Below, in pieces: positions 1 through 5,159 of a DNA stretch of 6,571 nt (positions are counted from its first letter, which is position 1; each line of letters begins with the position of its first letter). Under the pieces are notes generated by a model. That model saw only the letters and a program-made list of their open reading frames with translations. It did not search any database and had not been told where the DNA came from. This DNA comes from an archaeon (GTDB lineage Archaea > Micrarchaeota > Micrarchaeia > Anstonellales > Bilamarchaeaceae). The stretch spans positions 1 through 6,571 of the forward strand of contig JAGVPF010000122.1 of NCBI GenBank assembly GCA_020052325.1, written 5' to 3'. A program made the position numbers and the translations under genes.

Positions 1-2
1 CG

Positions 3-302
3 AGCCGCTTCATGCACCTTGCCGGGGCGCCCGATTCAATAAAATGCCACAAGTGCGGCGCGGCTTCTCTTGCGCTCCTTGGGCGCGATAATCAGCCGGG
101 GCATGATCTGGAATACTCTGCGGGCCTGATACGCGCCCATGGGAAGCGGGCGCTGATTGCGCTTTCCACATATGGCATCGGGCCTTCGACGGCAGACCGC
201 GTCCTCAAGCGCCTGCAGCGGAGCGAGGATGCGTTCTACCTGGATTTGATCGGGGCGCAGAAAGTGTTCATAAAGAACAAGAAATACTGGAAACTTTCCT
301 AA
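3..302 (+). CDS. Lhr-like ATP-dependent DNA helicase, C-terminal fragment (5' end outside window)
   Basis: The reading frame is open from the first bases of the window, so this is the last ~99 residues of a longer protein. The Met codon at 12 is probably internal. Visible features are a zinc-knuckle-like IKCHKCGA segment, then IRAHGKRALIALSTYGIGPSTADRVL, read here as IRAHGKRALIA and LSTYGIGPSTADRVL, and a tail FIKNKKYWKLS. Archaeal Lhr superfamily-2 helicases, which act in DNA repair and recombination, end with the same order: Cys motif, 'YGKKAL...GYGVGP..A.RVL' and an aromatic/basic tail. I infer the family from that end only; the helicase motifs themselves lie outside the window. The last codons and stop are part of a 16-nt direct repeat. 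The gene is convergent with the MgtC-family gene. Confidence 0.8.
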   Translation, partial: SRFMHLAGAPDSIKCHKCGAASLALLGRDNQPGHDLEYSAGLIRAHGKRALIALSTYGIGPSTADRVLKRLQRSEDAFYLDLIGAQKVFIKNKKYWKLS

Positions 303-374
303 GGTTCCACCCCGGTTAAAGCTTCAGCAAACTTCATCCTGTTTACTCAGCCCTATGATGGAAACTTTCCTAAG
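288..374. repeat. 16-nt direct repeat duplicating the helicase gene's 3' end
   Basis: TGGAAACTTTCCTAAG occurs exactly at 288-303, where it covers the last codons and stop of the helicase gene, and again at 359-374 in the gap before the convergent gene. The spacing is 71 nt. Weaker similarity continues for about 17 nt after each copy (both run into CCGG followed by an A/T-rich TAAA). The repeat contains the inverted repeat GGAAAcTTTCC. It may be a decayed tandem duplication, or the footprint of an element that used the gene end as a target. Confidence 0.75.
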
Positions 375-390
375 CTCGCCGCCGGATAAA

Positions 391-804
391 TTATTCCTCC
401 AGGTGCGCCCTCTTGAGCGGCTCTTTGGAGTAAAGCAGGCCGAGTGTCAGCACGGCCCCGACGATGACTTCTATCCACATGCCAAGGCCGATGAGGACCC
501 CGATTGCGGCGGTCACCCAAATCGCAGCAGCAGTCGTCAGCCCGGTGGGCTTTCCTATCCCCTGCCTCCAGATTACCCCGAGGCCGAGGAAGCCGATGCC
601 GGTGACTATCTGCGCGATGACGCGGGAGGGGTCGATGTACGGGCCGGAGAAGCTTGTGGAAATGAGCGTGAAAATCGTGCAGCCGAGGCAGAACAGCGCG
701 AATGTCCGCAGGCCTGCCGGCTTGTGCTTCCGCGAGTATCCGATGGACAGCCCGATGAAAACTGCCGCAACCAGCCGGATTACCGTTTCGATGTCATCGA
801 CCAT
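391..804 (-). CDS. MgtC/SapB-family membrane protein (short form)
   Basis: 137-residue integral membrane protein. Family signatures are clear: AGLRTFALFCLGC (about 30-42), DPSRVIAQIVTGIGFLGLG (about 58-76) and GLTTAAAIWVTAAIGVLIGL (about 88-107). About five hydrophobic segments can be placed near 8-24, 34-52, 63-80, 88-106 and 108-126. Bacterial MgtC proteins are linked to growth under low Mg2+ and inhibition of the F-type ATP synthase, and the longer ones carry a C-terminal ACT-like domain. That domain is absent here: the protein stops soon after the last membrane segment. The archaeal role is not established, so only the family is certain. A TATA-like element about 28 nt upstream of the ATG fits a leaderless or nearly leaderless mRNA. 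Confidence 0.93.
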   Translation of the reverse strand: MVDDIETVIRLVAAVFIGLSIGYSRKHKPAGLRTFALFCLGCTIFTLISTSFSGPYIDPSRVIAQIVTGIGFLGLGVIWRQGIGKPTGLTTAAAIWVTAAIGVLIGLGMWIEVIVGAVLTLGLLYSKEPLKRAHLEE

Positions 805-826
805 ACGTCGATATTTCTGTGACAGT

Positions 827-845
827 CATTTATAACCTTTCCCCG
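827..845 (-). promoter_or_regulatory. Archaeal BRE/TATA promoter for the MgtC-family gene, possibly bidirectional
   Basis: On the minus strand a purine-rich BRE-like GGGGAAAGG is followed by TTATAAAT, centred about 28 nt before the MgtC start. The core TTTATAA (829-835) also reads as a TATA element on the plus strand, where a start near 858 would give a leader of about 13 nt for the 871 gene. The BRE-like bases favour the minus direction. Confidence 0.6.
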
Positions 846-858
846 TTCGTAGAACCAC

Positions 859-864
859 AGGTGA
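859..864 (+). promoter_or_regulatory. Ribosome binding site setting the start of the 871 gene
   Basis: AGGTGA matches the archaeal anti-Shine-Dalgarno complement (GGAGGTGA) and lies 6 nt before ATG 871. A TTG immediately before that ATG, at 868, is also in frame but is too close to the site to be preferred. Confidence 0.65.
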
Positions 865-870
865 CCATTG

Positions 871-1551
871 ATGACATACCGCGCACCCCGACAGGCAACC
901 TCCGGGAAAATCCCCGAGCCGGGCTTTAAGAGGGTCGAGCCGCTCGCCGATTGGCCAAGAGTTCTCGCAGAACCGGAAATCCGGCAGGTCTTCTCATCCG
1001 TTTTCCAGAAAAACGCCTCCGAAATGGCGGCAAGGTTCGAGGATGCCCGCGCAACTCTGCGCGAGCTGTACGGCGCATGTGCCGAAATCATGGAAACCCC
1101 CTCCGGCGGGTTGAGGTTTTCCGCAAGACTTGAATTCCTCACCGAGGACCGCTCACTGGATACGGACCTGAACCAGGCCGTGGCGGGGAGGGGATTCGCG
1201 CTCAAGCTCCACAGCGTTCCAGTCACCGAAGGCTCTTTCGAGGAACGCTATGAGCTCAGGGTGCGCTACGAAGGCATTGACAGGAAAATCGAGTTCCATG
1301 AGCAGAGGGCGCTCCGCAAATACGTCATTACGGAAAGCGAAGCATCATCCCGGATTGACCGCGCGGTGCAATCGGCAGAAGCGCTCCTTGCGCTTGCCAG
1401 GATGCTTCGCCCGGCAGGAATAGCGGAGGATTTGCCGGCAAACGTGGTGCCGCTGAAAACGGCCCGCACATCCCGGCCGCCGCCCAAACCCAAGCCGCAG
1501 GAACAGCTCGTTGAAGCGTTGCCATCATCGCAGGGCGGCAAGGCCTCCTGA
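871..1551 (+). CDS. Hypothetical protein, 226 residues, Pro/Lys-rich tail
   Basis: I do not recognise this family. The frame is open and GC-rich like its neighbours, and is preceded by a good ribosome binding site and followed directly by a T8 terminator, which supports a real gene. The protein appears soluble: no signal peptide and no clear membrane helix. Residues about 20-190 are a charged alpha/beta-like body, including a helical Ala-rich stretch near 170-180 (AVQSAEALLALARML). The last ~30 residues (SRPPPKPKPQEQ and beyond) look disordered. Segments such as ERYELRVRYEGIDRKIEFHE suggest beta strands. No catalytic or metal-binding motif is visible. It is divergent from the MgtC-family gene and may share its promoter element, but that does not indicate a function. 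Confidence 0.75.
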   Translation: MTYRAPRQATSGKIPEPGFKRVEPLADWPRVLAEPEIRQVFSSVFQKNASEMAARFEDARATLRELYGACAEIMETPSGGLRFSARLEFLTEDRSLDTDLNQAVAGRGFALKLHSVPVTEGSFEERYELRVRYEGIDRKIEFHEQRALRKYVITESEASSRIDRAVQSAEALLALARMLRPAGIAEDLPANVVPLKTARTSRPPPKPKPQEQLVEALPSSQGGKAS

Positions 1552-1559
1552 TTTTTTTT
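1552..1559 (+). terminator. Oligo-T terminator
   Basis: Eight T residues immediately follow the TGA of the 871 gene. Archaeal RNA polymerase terminates at U-runs without needing a hairpin, so this probably ends the upstream transcript and isolates it from the endonuclease gene. Confidence 0.65.
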
Positions 1560-1584
1560 CTTCCGCGGAAATCAAGCCCCCAAA

Positions 1585-1596
1585 TCTATCTATTTA
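1585..1596 (+). promoter_or_regulatory. TATA box of the homing endonuclease gene
   Basis: TCTATCTATTTA is centred about 25 nt upstream of ATG 1616, the spacing expected for a leaderless archaeal mRNA. No GGTG-type ribosome binding site lies in front of that ATG, which agrees with leaderless translation. Confidence 0.5.
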
Positions 1597-1615
1597 CCCC
1601 TTTGGATTCTCCGCT

Positions 1616-2605
1616 ATGACTGGAAAAAGAAATGCTGGTTACGGTAATATTTACTGGGACAAACAGTACCTAGAGCAACAGCTGAAGAATGGAAATTCAT
1701 ACTCCGACATCGCCAGAGATAACAAGATTGGCCGGAGCACTGTTCAACGGGCACTGAATAAATATAGTTTAACAAAACCCAATGCAGATTGGGATCCGGA
1801 AGAAGTAGCGCTCCTAAAAAGCTGCTACGGAAAGGACGTAAATTTCAAAGGTTACTTTCCGCATAGATCGTTAACTTCCATATATCACAAAGCCCACCGG
1901 CTTGGGTTGGAAAACAATATTAAACCAAGGCGTTATCGGCTGGCCGAAACTTTTTTCAAAGAATGGACGAGCGAGATGGCCTATGTTTTGGGCTGGCTGT
2001 TCAGTGATGGAAACGTTGATTCAGAACTGAGAACATTTCGCATCAAATTAGCAATCAAGGACATTGATATACTACGGAAAATCCGGCACGTCCTCGGCTC
2101 CAATGCCCGAATCAGCATCGTAAGCCAAGTATTACCTTCCAAGAAATCCGTAAACAGATACGCTCTGTTGGCAATCCATAGCAGACAAGTGTGCAAAGAC
2201 CTAATGGCCTTGGGGTGCACCCCTAAGAAGACCAAGAAGTTCATTGCCCCCGGCATGCCATTTTCGATGGCAAGCCATTTTATGCGCGGCTATTTCGATG
2301 GCGATGGCTCGATTAGTTTCAACCCTCCAAACACCATACGGCTTAGGATTGTCAGTTCAAATGTAAAAATAATCAATTGGATGGCAGATATCTTCCGAGA
2401 GAGGCTGAGCATTCCCCGCAATGTCAAGAAATTAAAAAACATCTGGCAGTGCGATTATTATGGTAATAATGCAAGGGCTATCTGCTCTTGGATGTATTCG
2501 GATTGCAGGGAACTTTATTTGGAACGAAAGAGGAAGAGATATATTAACCATCTTGAAAAGTTGTCGTCATGTACAAACAGGTCATCGTTGAGAGGAAAGA
2601 CCTAA
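1616..2605 (+). CDS. Free-standing LAGLIDADG homing endonuclease with N-terminal HTH and SANT-like DNA-binding domains
   Basis: 329 residues from ATG 1616. An upstream in-frame start at 1511 would lie inside the preceding gene and is rejected. Two LAGLIDADG motifs are visible, VLGWLFSDG (about 124-132) and FMRGYFDGDGSI (about 222-233). The predicted metal-binding acidic residues are D131 and D230, giving a single-chain two-motif enzyme. Upstream are an HTH-like segment (YSDIARDNKIGRSTVQRALN, about 29-48) and a SANT/Myb-like segment (DWDPEEVALLKSCY to RSLTSIYHKAHRLGL, about 58-98), as in other free-standing homing endonucleases. Members of this family make a site-specific double-strand break and spread by gene conversion. 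No flanking intein or intron is seen. Hand counts of two 60-nt stretches gave 35-40% GC, against 50-63% in two neighbouring stretches, which suggests recent acquisition. Its last ~12 codons overlap pth2 in another frame. Activity is unproven, but both motifs look intact. Confidence 0.93.
   Translation: MTGKRNAGYGNIYWDKQYLEQQLKNGNSYSDIARDNKIGRSTVQRALNKYSLTKPNADWDPEEVALLKSCYGKDVNFKGYFPHRSLTSIYHKAHRLGLENNIKPRRYRLAETFFKEWTSEMAYVLGWLFSDGNVDSELRTFRIKLAIKDIDILRKIRHVLGSNARISIVSQVLPSKKSVNRYALLAIHSRQVCKDLMALGCTPKKTKKFIAPGMPFSMASHFMRGYFDGDGSISFNPPNTIRLRIVSSNVKIINWMADIFRERLSIPRNVKKLKNIWQCDYYGNNARAICSWMYSDCRELYLERKRKRYINHLEKLSSCTNRSSLRGKT
2538..2547 (+). promoter_or_regulatory. Likely pth2 TATA box inside the endonuclease gene
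   Basis: GATATATTAA with purine-rich sequence just upstream (GAAAGAGGAAGA, BRE-like) is centred about 27 nt before the pth2 ATG. That matches the leaderless spacing seen at other promoters in this window. It lies wholly within the 3' part of the homing endonuclease frame. Confidence 0.55.
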
Positions 2606-2919
2606 AAATGTCCTGCGGAAAGATGATAGGGCAGGGGTCCCACGCCTCGGTGTCAGCCTACAAAAAAGTTTCCAAATCTCATCCTGAAATCGCCCGCGCG
2701 TGGGAAGAAGAAGGACAGAAAAAGGTCGTCCTGAAAGTCCAGAGCGAAGAAGAGCTGCTCGAATACTACAACAAGGGAAAAGCGGCAGGAATCCCCTGCG
2801 AACTCATCCGCGATGCCGGCCACACCCAGGTGGAGCCCGGCTCCATTACATGCTTCGCGGCAGGCCCGTGGGACGAGCGGGAACTCGATGCTATTTTCGG
2901 GAAGCTCAAGCTCCTCTGA
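2569..2919 (+). CDS. pth2: Peptidyl-tRNA hydrolase, archaeal/eukaryotic type (Pth2)
   Basis: 116 residues, the full normal length of the family. Pth2 is a cytosolic enzyme that cleaves the ester bond of peptidyl-tRNAs released prematurely from the ribosome, freeing tRNA for reuse. The family pattern is complete: KQVIVERKDLKMSCGKMIGQ (3-22), SHASVSAYKK (24-33), EEEGQKKVVLKV (46-57), LIRDAGHTQVEPGS (79-92) and the terminal GKLKLL. Likely active-site residues by family comparison are H25, D82 and T86. ATG 2569 gives the standard N-terminus. The first 37 nt are shared with the endonuclease gene in a different frame. The hydrolase gene starts 9 nt downstream, so the two are probably one operon. 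Confidence 0.96.
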   Translation: MYKQVIVERKDLKMSCGKMIGQGSHASVSAYKKVSKSHPEIARAWEEEGQKKVVLKVQSEEELLEYYNKGKAAGIPCELIRDAGHTQVEPGSITCFAAGPWDERELDAIFGKLKLL

Positions 2920-2928
2920 GGCATCGCC

Positions 2929-3486
2929 ATGGACTTCTTCCTTTTCCATTGCTGGGGCGGCGACGGACGCAGCTGCTGGAGCGGATGGCTGCAGGATGAA
3001 CTGGAGGCGGATGGCAAACGTGTGCTATCGCCTGATTTCCCCGATACCGACAACCCAAAACTAATTGACTGGCTCGCCACCGCCCGCAGACTCGTCCCGA
3101 GATTCGAACCGAAGGATGAATGGGTGTTGGTCAGCCACAGCCTCGGAGGGCCGACAATACTGCATCTCCTCGAATCATTCGCCCCGGGCGAGAAAGTGAA
3201 GGCAGTCATCCTCGTAGCCGGTTTCGCAAAGGACCTCGGCATTCCCCAAATCCGCGGCTTTGTGGAAAAGGAATTCGACTGGAAGAAAATCCGTGCGGGA
3301 GCCGGCCGCTTCATCGTGATTAGCTCGGACAACGACCCGTTCATCCCGCTGGCGGAGGGGGAACGCATGGCAAAGATGCTCGGAAAGAACTGCGAATTCA
3401 TCGTGGAGCACGGGGCCGGCCATATCAACGAGGGCGCCGGGTTCACCGAGTACCAGCGGCTATTAGATTTGATAAAAAAGCTGTGA
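2929..3486 (+). CDS. RBBP9/YdeN-family serine hydrolase (alpha/beta hydrolase)
   Basis: 185 residues, the typical size of this small alpha/beta hydrolase family. The order of elements fits: an N-terminal strand MDFFLFHCWGG, the nucleophile elbow SHSLGG (S71), the acid strand SSDNDPFIP (probable acid D136) and GAGHIN (H165), giving a Ser-Asp-His triad. It also has the DPFIP and GHIN surroundings seen in RBBP9 and YdeN. Substrates of the family are poorly defined, and a serine esterase or peptidase-like activity is the most that can be inferred. The protein is cytosolic, with no signal peptide. It follows pth2 by 9 nt with a GAGG ribosome binding site at 2918-2921 and should be cotranscribed. 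It is convergent, with a 13-nt gap, with the next gene, and no clear terminator is seen. Confidence 0.9.
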   Translation: MDFFLFHCWGGDGRSCWSGWLQDELEADGKRVLSPDFPDTDNPKLIDWLATARRLVPRFEPKDEWVLVSHSLGGPTILHLLESFAPGEKVKAVILVAGFAKDLGIPQIRGFVEKEFDWKKIRAGAGRFIVISSDNDPFIPLAEGERMAKMLGKNCEFIVEHGAGHINEGAGFTEYQRLLDLIKKL

Positions 3487-3499
3487 TTAACGAGGACCA

Positions 3500-3739
3500 T
3501 CATCCGGATGCCGCAGCCATGATGGTCTCGGCCATCGGTTCCATCCTGCCTTCAAGAAGTTTTTTCGCGCACGGGTCGCACATGTTGCCGGAGTGAATCA
3601 TATGCTCCTTGGCGGGGCTATCCGGTATCCTGTCGAGAATCTCCTTCGGAATAACGACTCCTGTTTTAAGCTGCACTATCGCGTTCCTTGGTTTGTGCCA
3701 TGAGCAGCATGTCATCTCATCAAGCTTCAAATTCTTCAT
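3500..3739 (-). CDS. Small Cys/His (zinc-ribbon-like) protein
   Basis: 79 residues from the second of two adjacent ATG codons. GGTGA at 3745-3749 is 5 nt from ATG 3739 but only 2 nt from ATG 3742, so the later start is preferred. Possible metal ligands are C11/C12 and H15 (TCCSWHKPR), H49 (MIHSG) and the C54-x2-C57 pair (NMCDPCAKKLLEG). The layout recalls the small bacterial and archaeal domains that have CSWCKK near the start and SHGICPECAKKL near the end, with one Cys replaced by His here. That points to a zinc-ribbon fold but not to a specific role. It lies 65 nt downstream of asnA on the same strand with no TATA-like box in the gap, so it is probably the second gene of the asnA transcript. 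Confidence 0.75.
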   Translation of the reverse strand: MKNLKLDEMTCCSWHKPRNAIVQLKTGVVIPKEILDRIPDSPAKEHMIHSGNMCDPCAKKLLEGRMEPMAETIMAAASG

Positions 3740-3744
3740 CATAA

Positions 3745-3749
3745 TCACC
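3745..3749 (-). promoter_or_regulatory. Ribosome binding site of the small Cys/His protein
   Basis: On the minus strand GGTGA precedes tandem ATGs. Spacing favours the second one (3739), shortening the protein to 79 residues relative to the first available upstream start. Confidence 0.55.
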
Positions 3750-3804
3750 GTTTGCCAGCGAGCAGGCTGACATCCTTGAAACAACAAAACGGCTCTTCGC
3801 CTTT

Positions 3805-4809
3805 TCAGAGCAGCTTAATTCCGCGGCCCTCCAGTTCGAGGGTCATCTCTTTGGGCCAGTGGCTTGCCTGGACTTCGCCGATGTGCGCCTTCTTCAGGAG
3901 CAGCATCGAAAGCCTTGATTGCCCGATTCCGCCCCCTATCGAAAGGGGCAGCTGGTCTTGCATCAGCATGGTGTGGAACTCCAGGCCGAGCCTGTCCATC
4001 TCACCTGCGGCAGCAAGCTGTTTCTGGAGCGAATCCTTATCAACCCGGATGCCCATCGAAGACAGCTCGAACGCGCTTTTCAGCACCGGGTTCCATACGA
4101 CGATGTCGCCGTTCAGGTTCCAGTCGTCGTAATCCGGAGCGCGCCCGTCGTGGGGCTGCCCGTCCCGGAGCGGCCATCCTATCCGCATGAGGAAAATCGC
4201 GCCCTCGGCTTTTGCGGCCTTGTCCTCCCGCTGCTTGCGGCCGAGGTTCGGATATGCCCTTTCCAGGTCCGAAGTGGTCACGAACGTGATGTCATTTGGC
4301 AGGGTTTTTTTGATGTGGTATTCCCTGTCAATCATCCTCTCGGTCTTCTTTATCGCATCATATATCCCTGCGACTATCCCGCGGAGGAATTCCACATTCC
4401 TGTCCCTTGCGCTGATGACCCGCTCCCAGTCCCACTGGTCCACATAGAGCGAATGCATGTTGTCGAGTTCCTCATCCGGCCTTACCGCGTTCATGTCGGT
4501 CCAGATGCCCTCTCCGACCTTGAATCCATATCTTGCGAGCGCCATCCGCTTCCATTTGGCAAGCGAGTTGACGATTTCCGCCCTTGCCCCCGTGTCATCC
4601 TTGACCTCGAATGCGACCTTCCTCTCCACCCCGTTCAAATCATCGTTGATGCCGGTTCCGGCAAGGACGAACAGTGGCGCGGACGCCCTCTCAAGATTCA
4701 GGTTCTCCGAGAGCCTGTCCTGGAAGTGCCTCTTTATTTTCGGAATCGCCCTCTCGGTGTCCCGAACAGACAAGCGTGGCCTGTAGCCTGGGGGGATGTG
4801 AACTTTCAT
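3805..4809 (-). CDS. asnA: Aspartate-ammonia ligase (asparagine synthetase A)
   Basis: 334 residues, close to the ~330 of the bacterial enzyme. AsnA makes asparagine from aspartate, ammonia and ATP through an aspartyl-adenylate, and is related to class II aminoacyl-tRNA synthetases. Hallmarks in order: SAPLFVLAGTGINDDLNGVE (43-62), SLAKWKRMALARYGF (82-96), TDMNAVRPDEELDN (104-117), YVDQWDWE (122-129), DGRAPDYDDWNLNGDI (221-236), FELSSMGIRVD (247-257), GGGIGQSRL (292-300; R299 is the class II motif 3 Arg) and KKAHIGEVQASHWP (306-319). No anticodon-binding domain is present, so it is not an AsnRS or AspRS. This ammonia-dependent enzyme is mainly bacterial but occurs in some archaea. A strong TATA box gives a leaderless start at ATG 4809. 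The small Cys/His gene follows. Confidence 0.97.
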   Translation of the reverse strand: MKVHIPPGYRPRLSVRDTERAIPKIKRHFQDRLSENLNLERASAPLFVLAGTGINDDLNGVERKVAFEVKDDTGARAEIVNSLAKWKRMALARYGFKVGEGIWTDMNAVRPDEELDNMHSLYVDQWDWERVISARDRNVEFLRGIVAGIYDAIKKTERMIDREYHIKKTLPNDITFVTTSDLERAYPNLGRKQREDKAAKAEGAIFLMRIGWPLRDGQPHDGRAPDYDDWNLNGDIVVWNPVLKSAFELSSMGIRVDKDSLQKQLAAAGEMDRLGLEFHTMLMQDQLPLSIGGGIGQSRLSMLLLKKAHIGEVQASHWPKEMTLELEGRGIKLL

Positions 4810-4822
4810 GACTAATTAGTTG

Positions 4823-4842
4823 TAAAAATAATTTATAAATGG
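4823..4842 (-). promoter_or_regulatory. TATA box of asnA
   Basis: On the minus strand ATTTATAAATTATTTTTA is centred about 26 nt upstream of ATG 4809. No Shine-Dalgarno sequence lies between, so a leaderless mRNA is expected. Confidence 0.7.
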
Positions 4843-4857
4843 TGTGGTATGTGCTCT

Positions 4858-4879
4858 AAAAATACGAAAATCGAAAATG
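4858..4879 (-). terminator. T-run terminator of the tRNA-Phe transcript
   Basis: Reading on the minus strand, three close T-runs (TTTT, TTTT, TTTTT separated by CGA and CGTA) end the stretch downstream of the tRNA gene, just before the asnA promoter. U-rich ends of this kind terminate archaeal transcription. Confidence 0.5.
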
Positions 4880-4979
4880 AGGGTTGATGCGTTCGTGTTT
4901 GCCCCCGGGGCAAACCAGTGAAAAGAATGCCGCGGTCTTGAACGGCGTTCCGTTCAAGTTGCGCATTTTGTGAGCAAAA
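4880..4979 (-). other. Structured 3' trailer of tRNA-Phe, three consecutive hairpins; possible small RNA
   Basis: On the minus strand three perfect inverted repeats follow each other. The first is a 7-bp stem at 4963-4969/4976-4982 that runs into the last tRNA bases. The second is a 9-bp stem at 4937-4945/4950-4958 with a 4-nt loop. The third is an 8-bp stem at 4897-4904/4908-4915. T-runs follow. No convincing gene occupies the stretch. It could be a processed trailer, a terminator cluster or a separate small RNA; nothing here decides between these. Confidence 0.4.
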
Positions 4980-5108
4980 TGCCGCAGGCCTGATTTGAAC
5001 AAGCGACCCCACCGTTTCCACCTTTTAGGAAAAGGTGGAGCCAAAACCAGTTCTCCAATTCCAAAAAGGACTTCAGCGGTGTGCTCTCCCAAGCTGAGCT
5101 ACTGCGGC
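4980..5108 (-). tRNA. tRNA-Phe (GAA) with a 55-nt intron at position 37/38
   Basis: The mature part is 74 nt and folds fully. Acceptor GCCGCAG pairs with CTGCGGC, with discriminator A73. The D-stem is GCTC/GAGC with loop AGCTTGGGA (G18 G19 present), the anticodon stem is CACCG/CGGTG, the spliced loop is CTGAAGA with anticodon GAA, the variable loop is GGGTC, and the T-stem GCTTG/CAGGC closes the T-loop TTCAAAT. CCA is not encoded and must be added after transcription. The two halves only join if 5016-5070 is removed, between G37 and A38, the canonical archaeal site cut by the tRNA-splicing endonuclease. The exon-intron junctions form only a relaxed bulge-helix-bulge: C32-U33-G34 can pair with the intron's UGG, flanked by about 3- and 4-nt bulges, before an intron helix CCUUUU/AAAAGG. 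Confidence 0.95.
5016..5070 (-). other. tRNA-Phe intron with alternative folds
   Basis: The 55-nt intron contains a perfect 10-bp hairpin near its 3' end (5017-5026 with 5030-5039, 3-nt loop). One arm of it (5021-5026) can instead pair with 5064-5069 at the intron's 5' end. The second fold is the one that builds the relaxed splice motif, so the two compete. The intron is too short to encode a protein. Confidence 0.8.
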
Positions 5109-5135
5109 TAATTGGATATGAACTCTGTGGCAACG

Positions 5136-5144
5136 GTTTATATT
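5136..5144 (-). promoter_or_regulatory. TATA box of tRNA-Phe
   Basis: On the minus strand AATATAAAC is centred about 32 nt before the tRNA 5' end. A start about 26 nt downstream of it would give a leader of about 6 nt, to be removed by RNase P. Confidence 0.6.
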
Positions 5145-5159
5145 CGTGTCGTCTCTGCC

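Noticed and set aside
355..835. Plus-strand open frames opposite the MgtC-family gene
   Set aside because: The minus-strand product carries the conserved MgtC motifs; the plus-strand translations have no resemblance to any family and no ribosome binding site.
780..1226. Minus-strand open frame opposite the 871 gene
   Set aside because: It overlaps both the MgtC start and promoter and a plus-strand gene that has a ribosome binding site and terminator.
1511..1615. N-terminal extension of the endonuclease to an ATG at 1511
   Set aside because: It would overlap the preceding gene and cross the T8 terminator, and it adds residues with no resemblance to the family. The TATA box points to ATG 1616.
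1616..2605. Endonuclease as part of an intein or group I intron
   Set aside because: No split host gene or splicing motifs flank it; the neighbours on both sides have complete ends, so it is free-standing.
2766..3503. Minus-strand open frame of 245 codons opposite pth2 and the hydrolase gene
   Set aside because: It spans two clearly recognised plus-strand genes, is Ser/Pro-rich, low in complexity and without recognisable motifs.
3919..4815. Long plus-strand open frame (298 codons) opposite asnA
   Set aside because: It is antisense to an unmistakable asnA with all family motifs. Its translation shows no family signature, and GC-rich coding DNA often leaves such antisense frames open.
4833..5092. 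Short minus-strand open frames across the tRNA-Phe region
   Set aside because: They run through the tRNA and its intron; the RNA structure explains this sequence.
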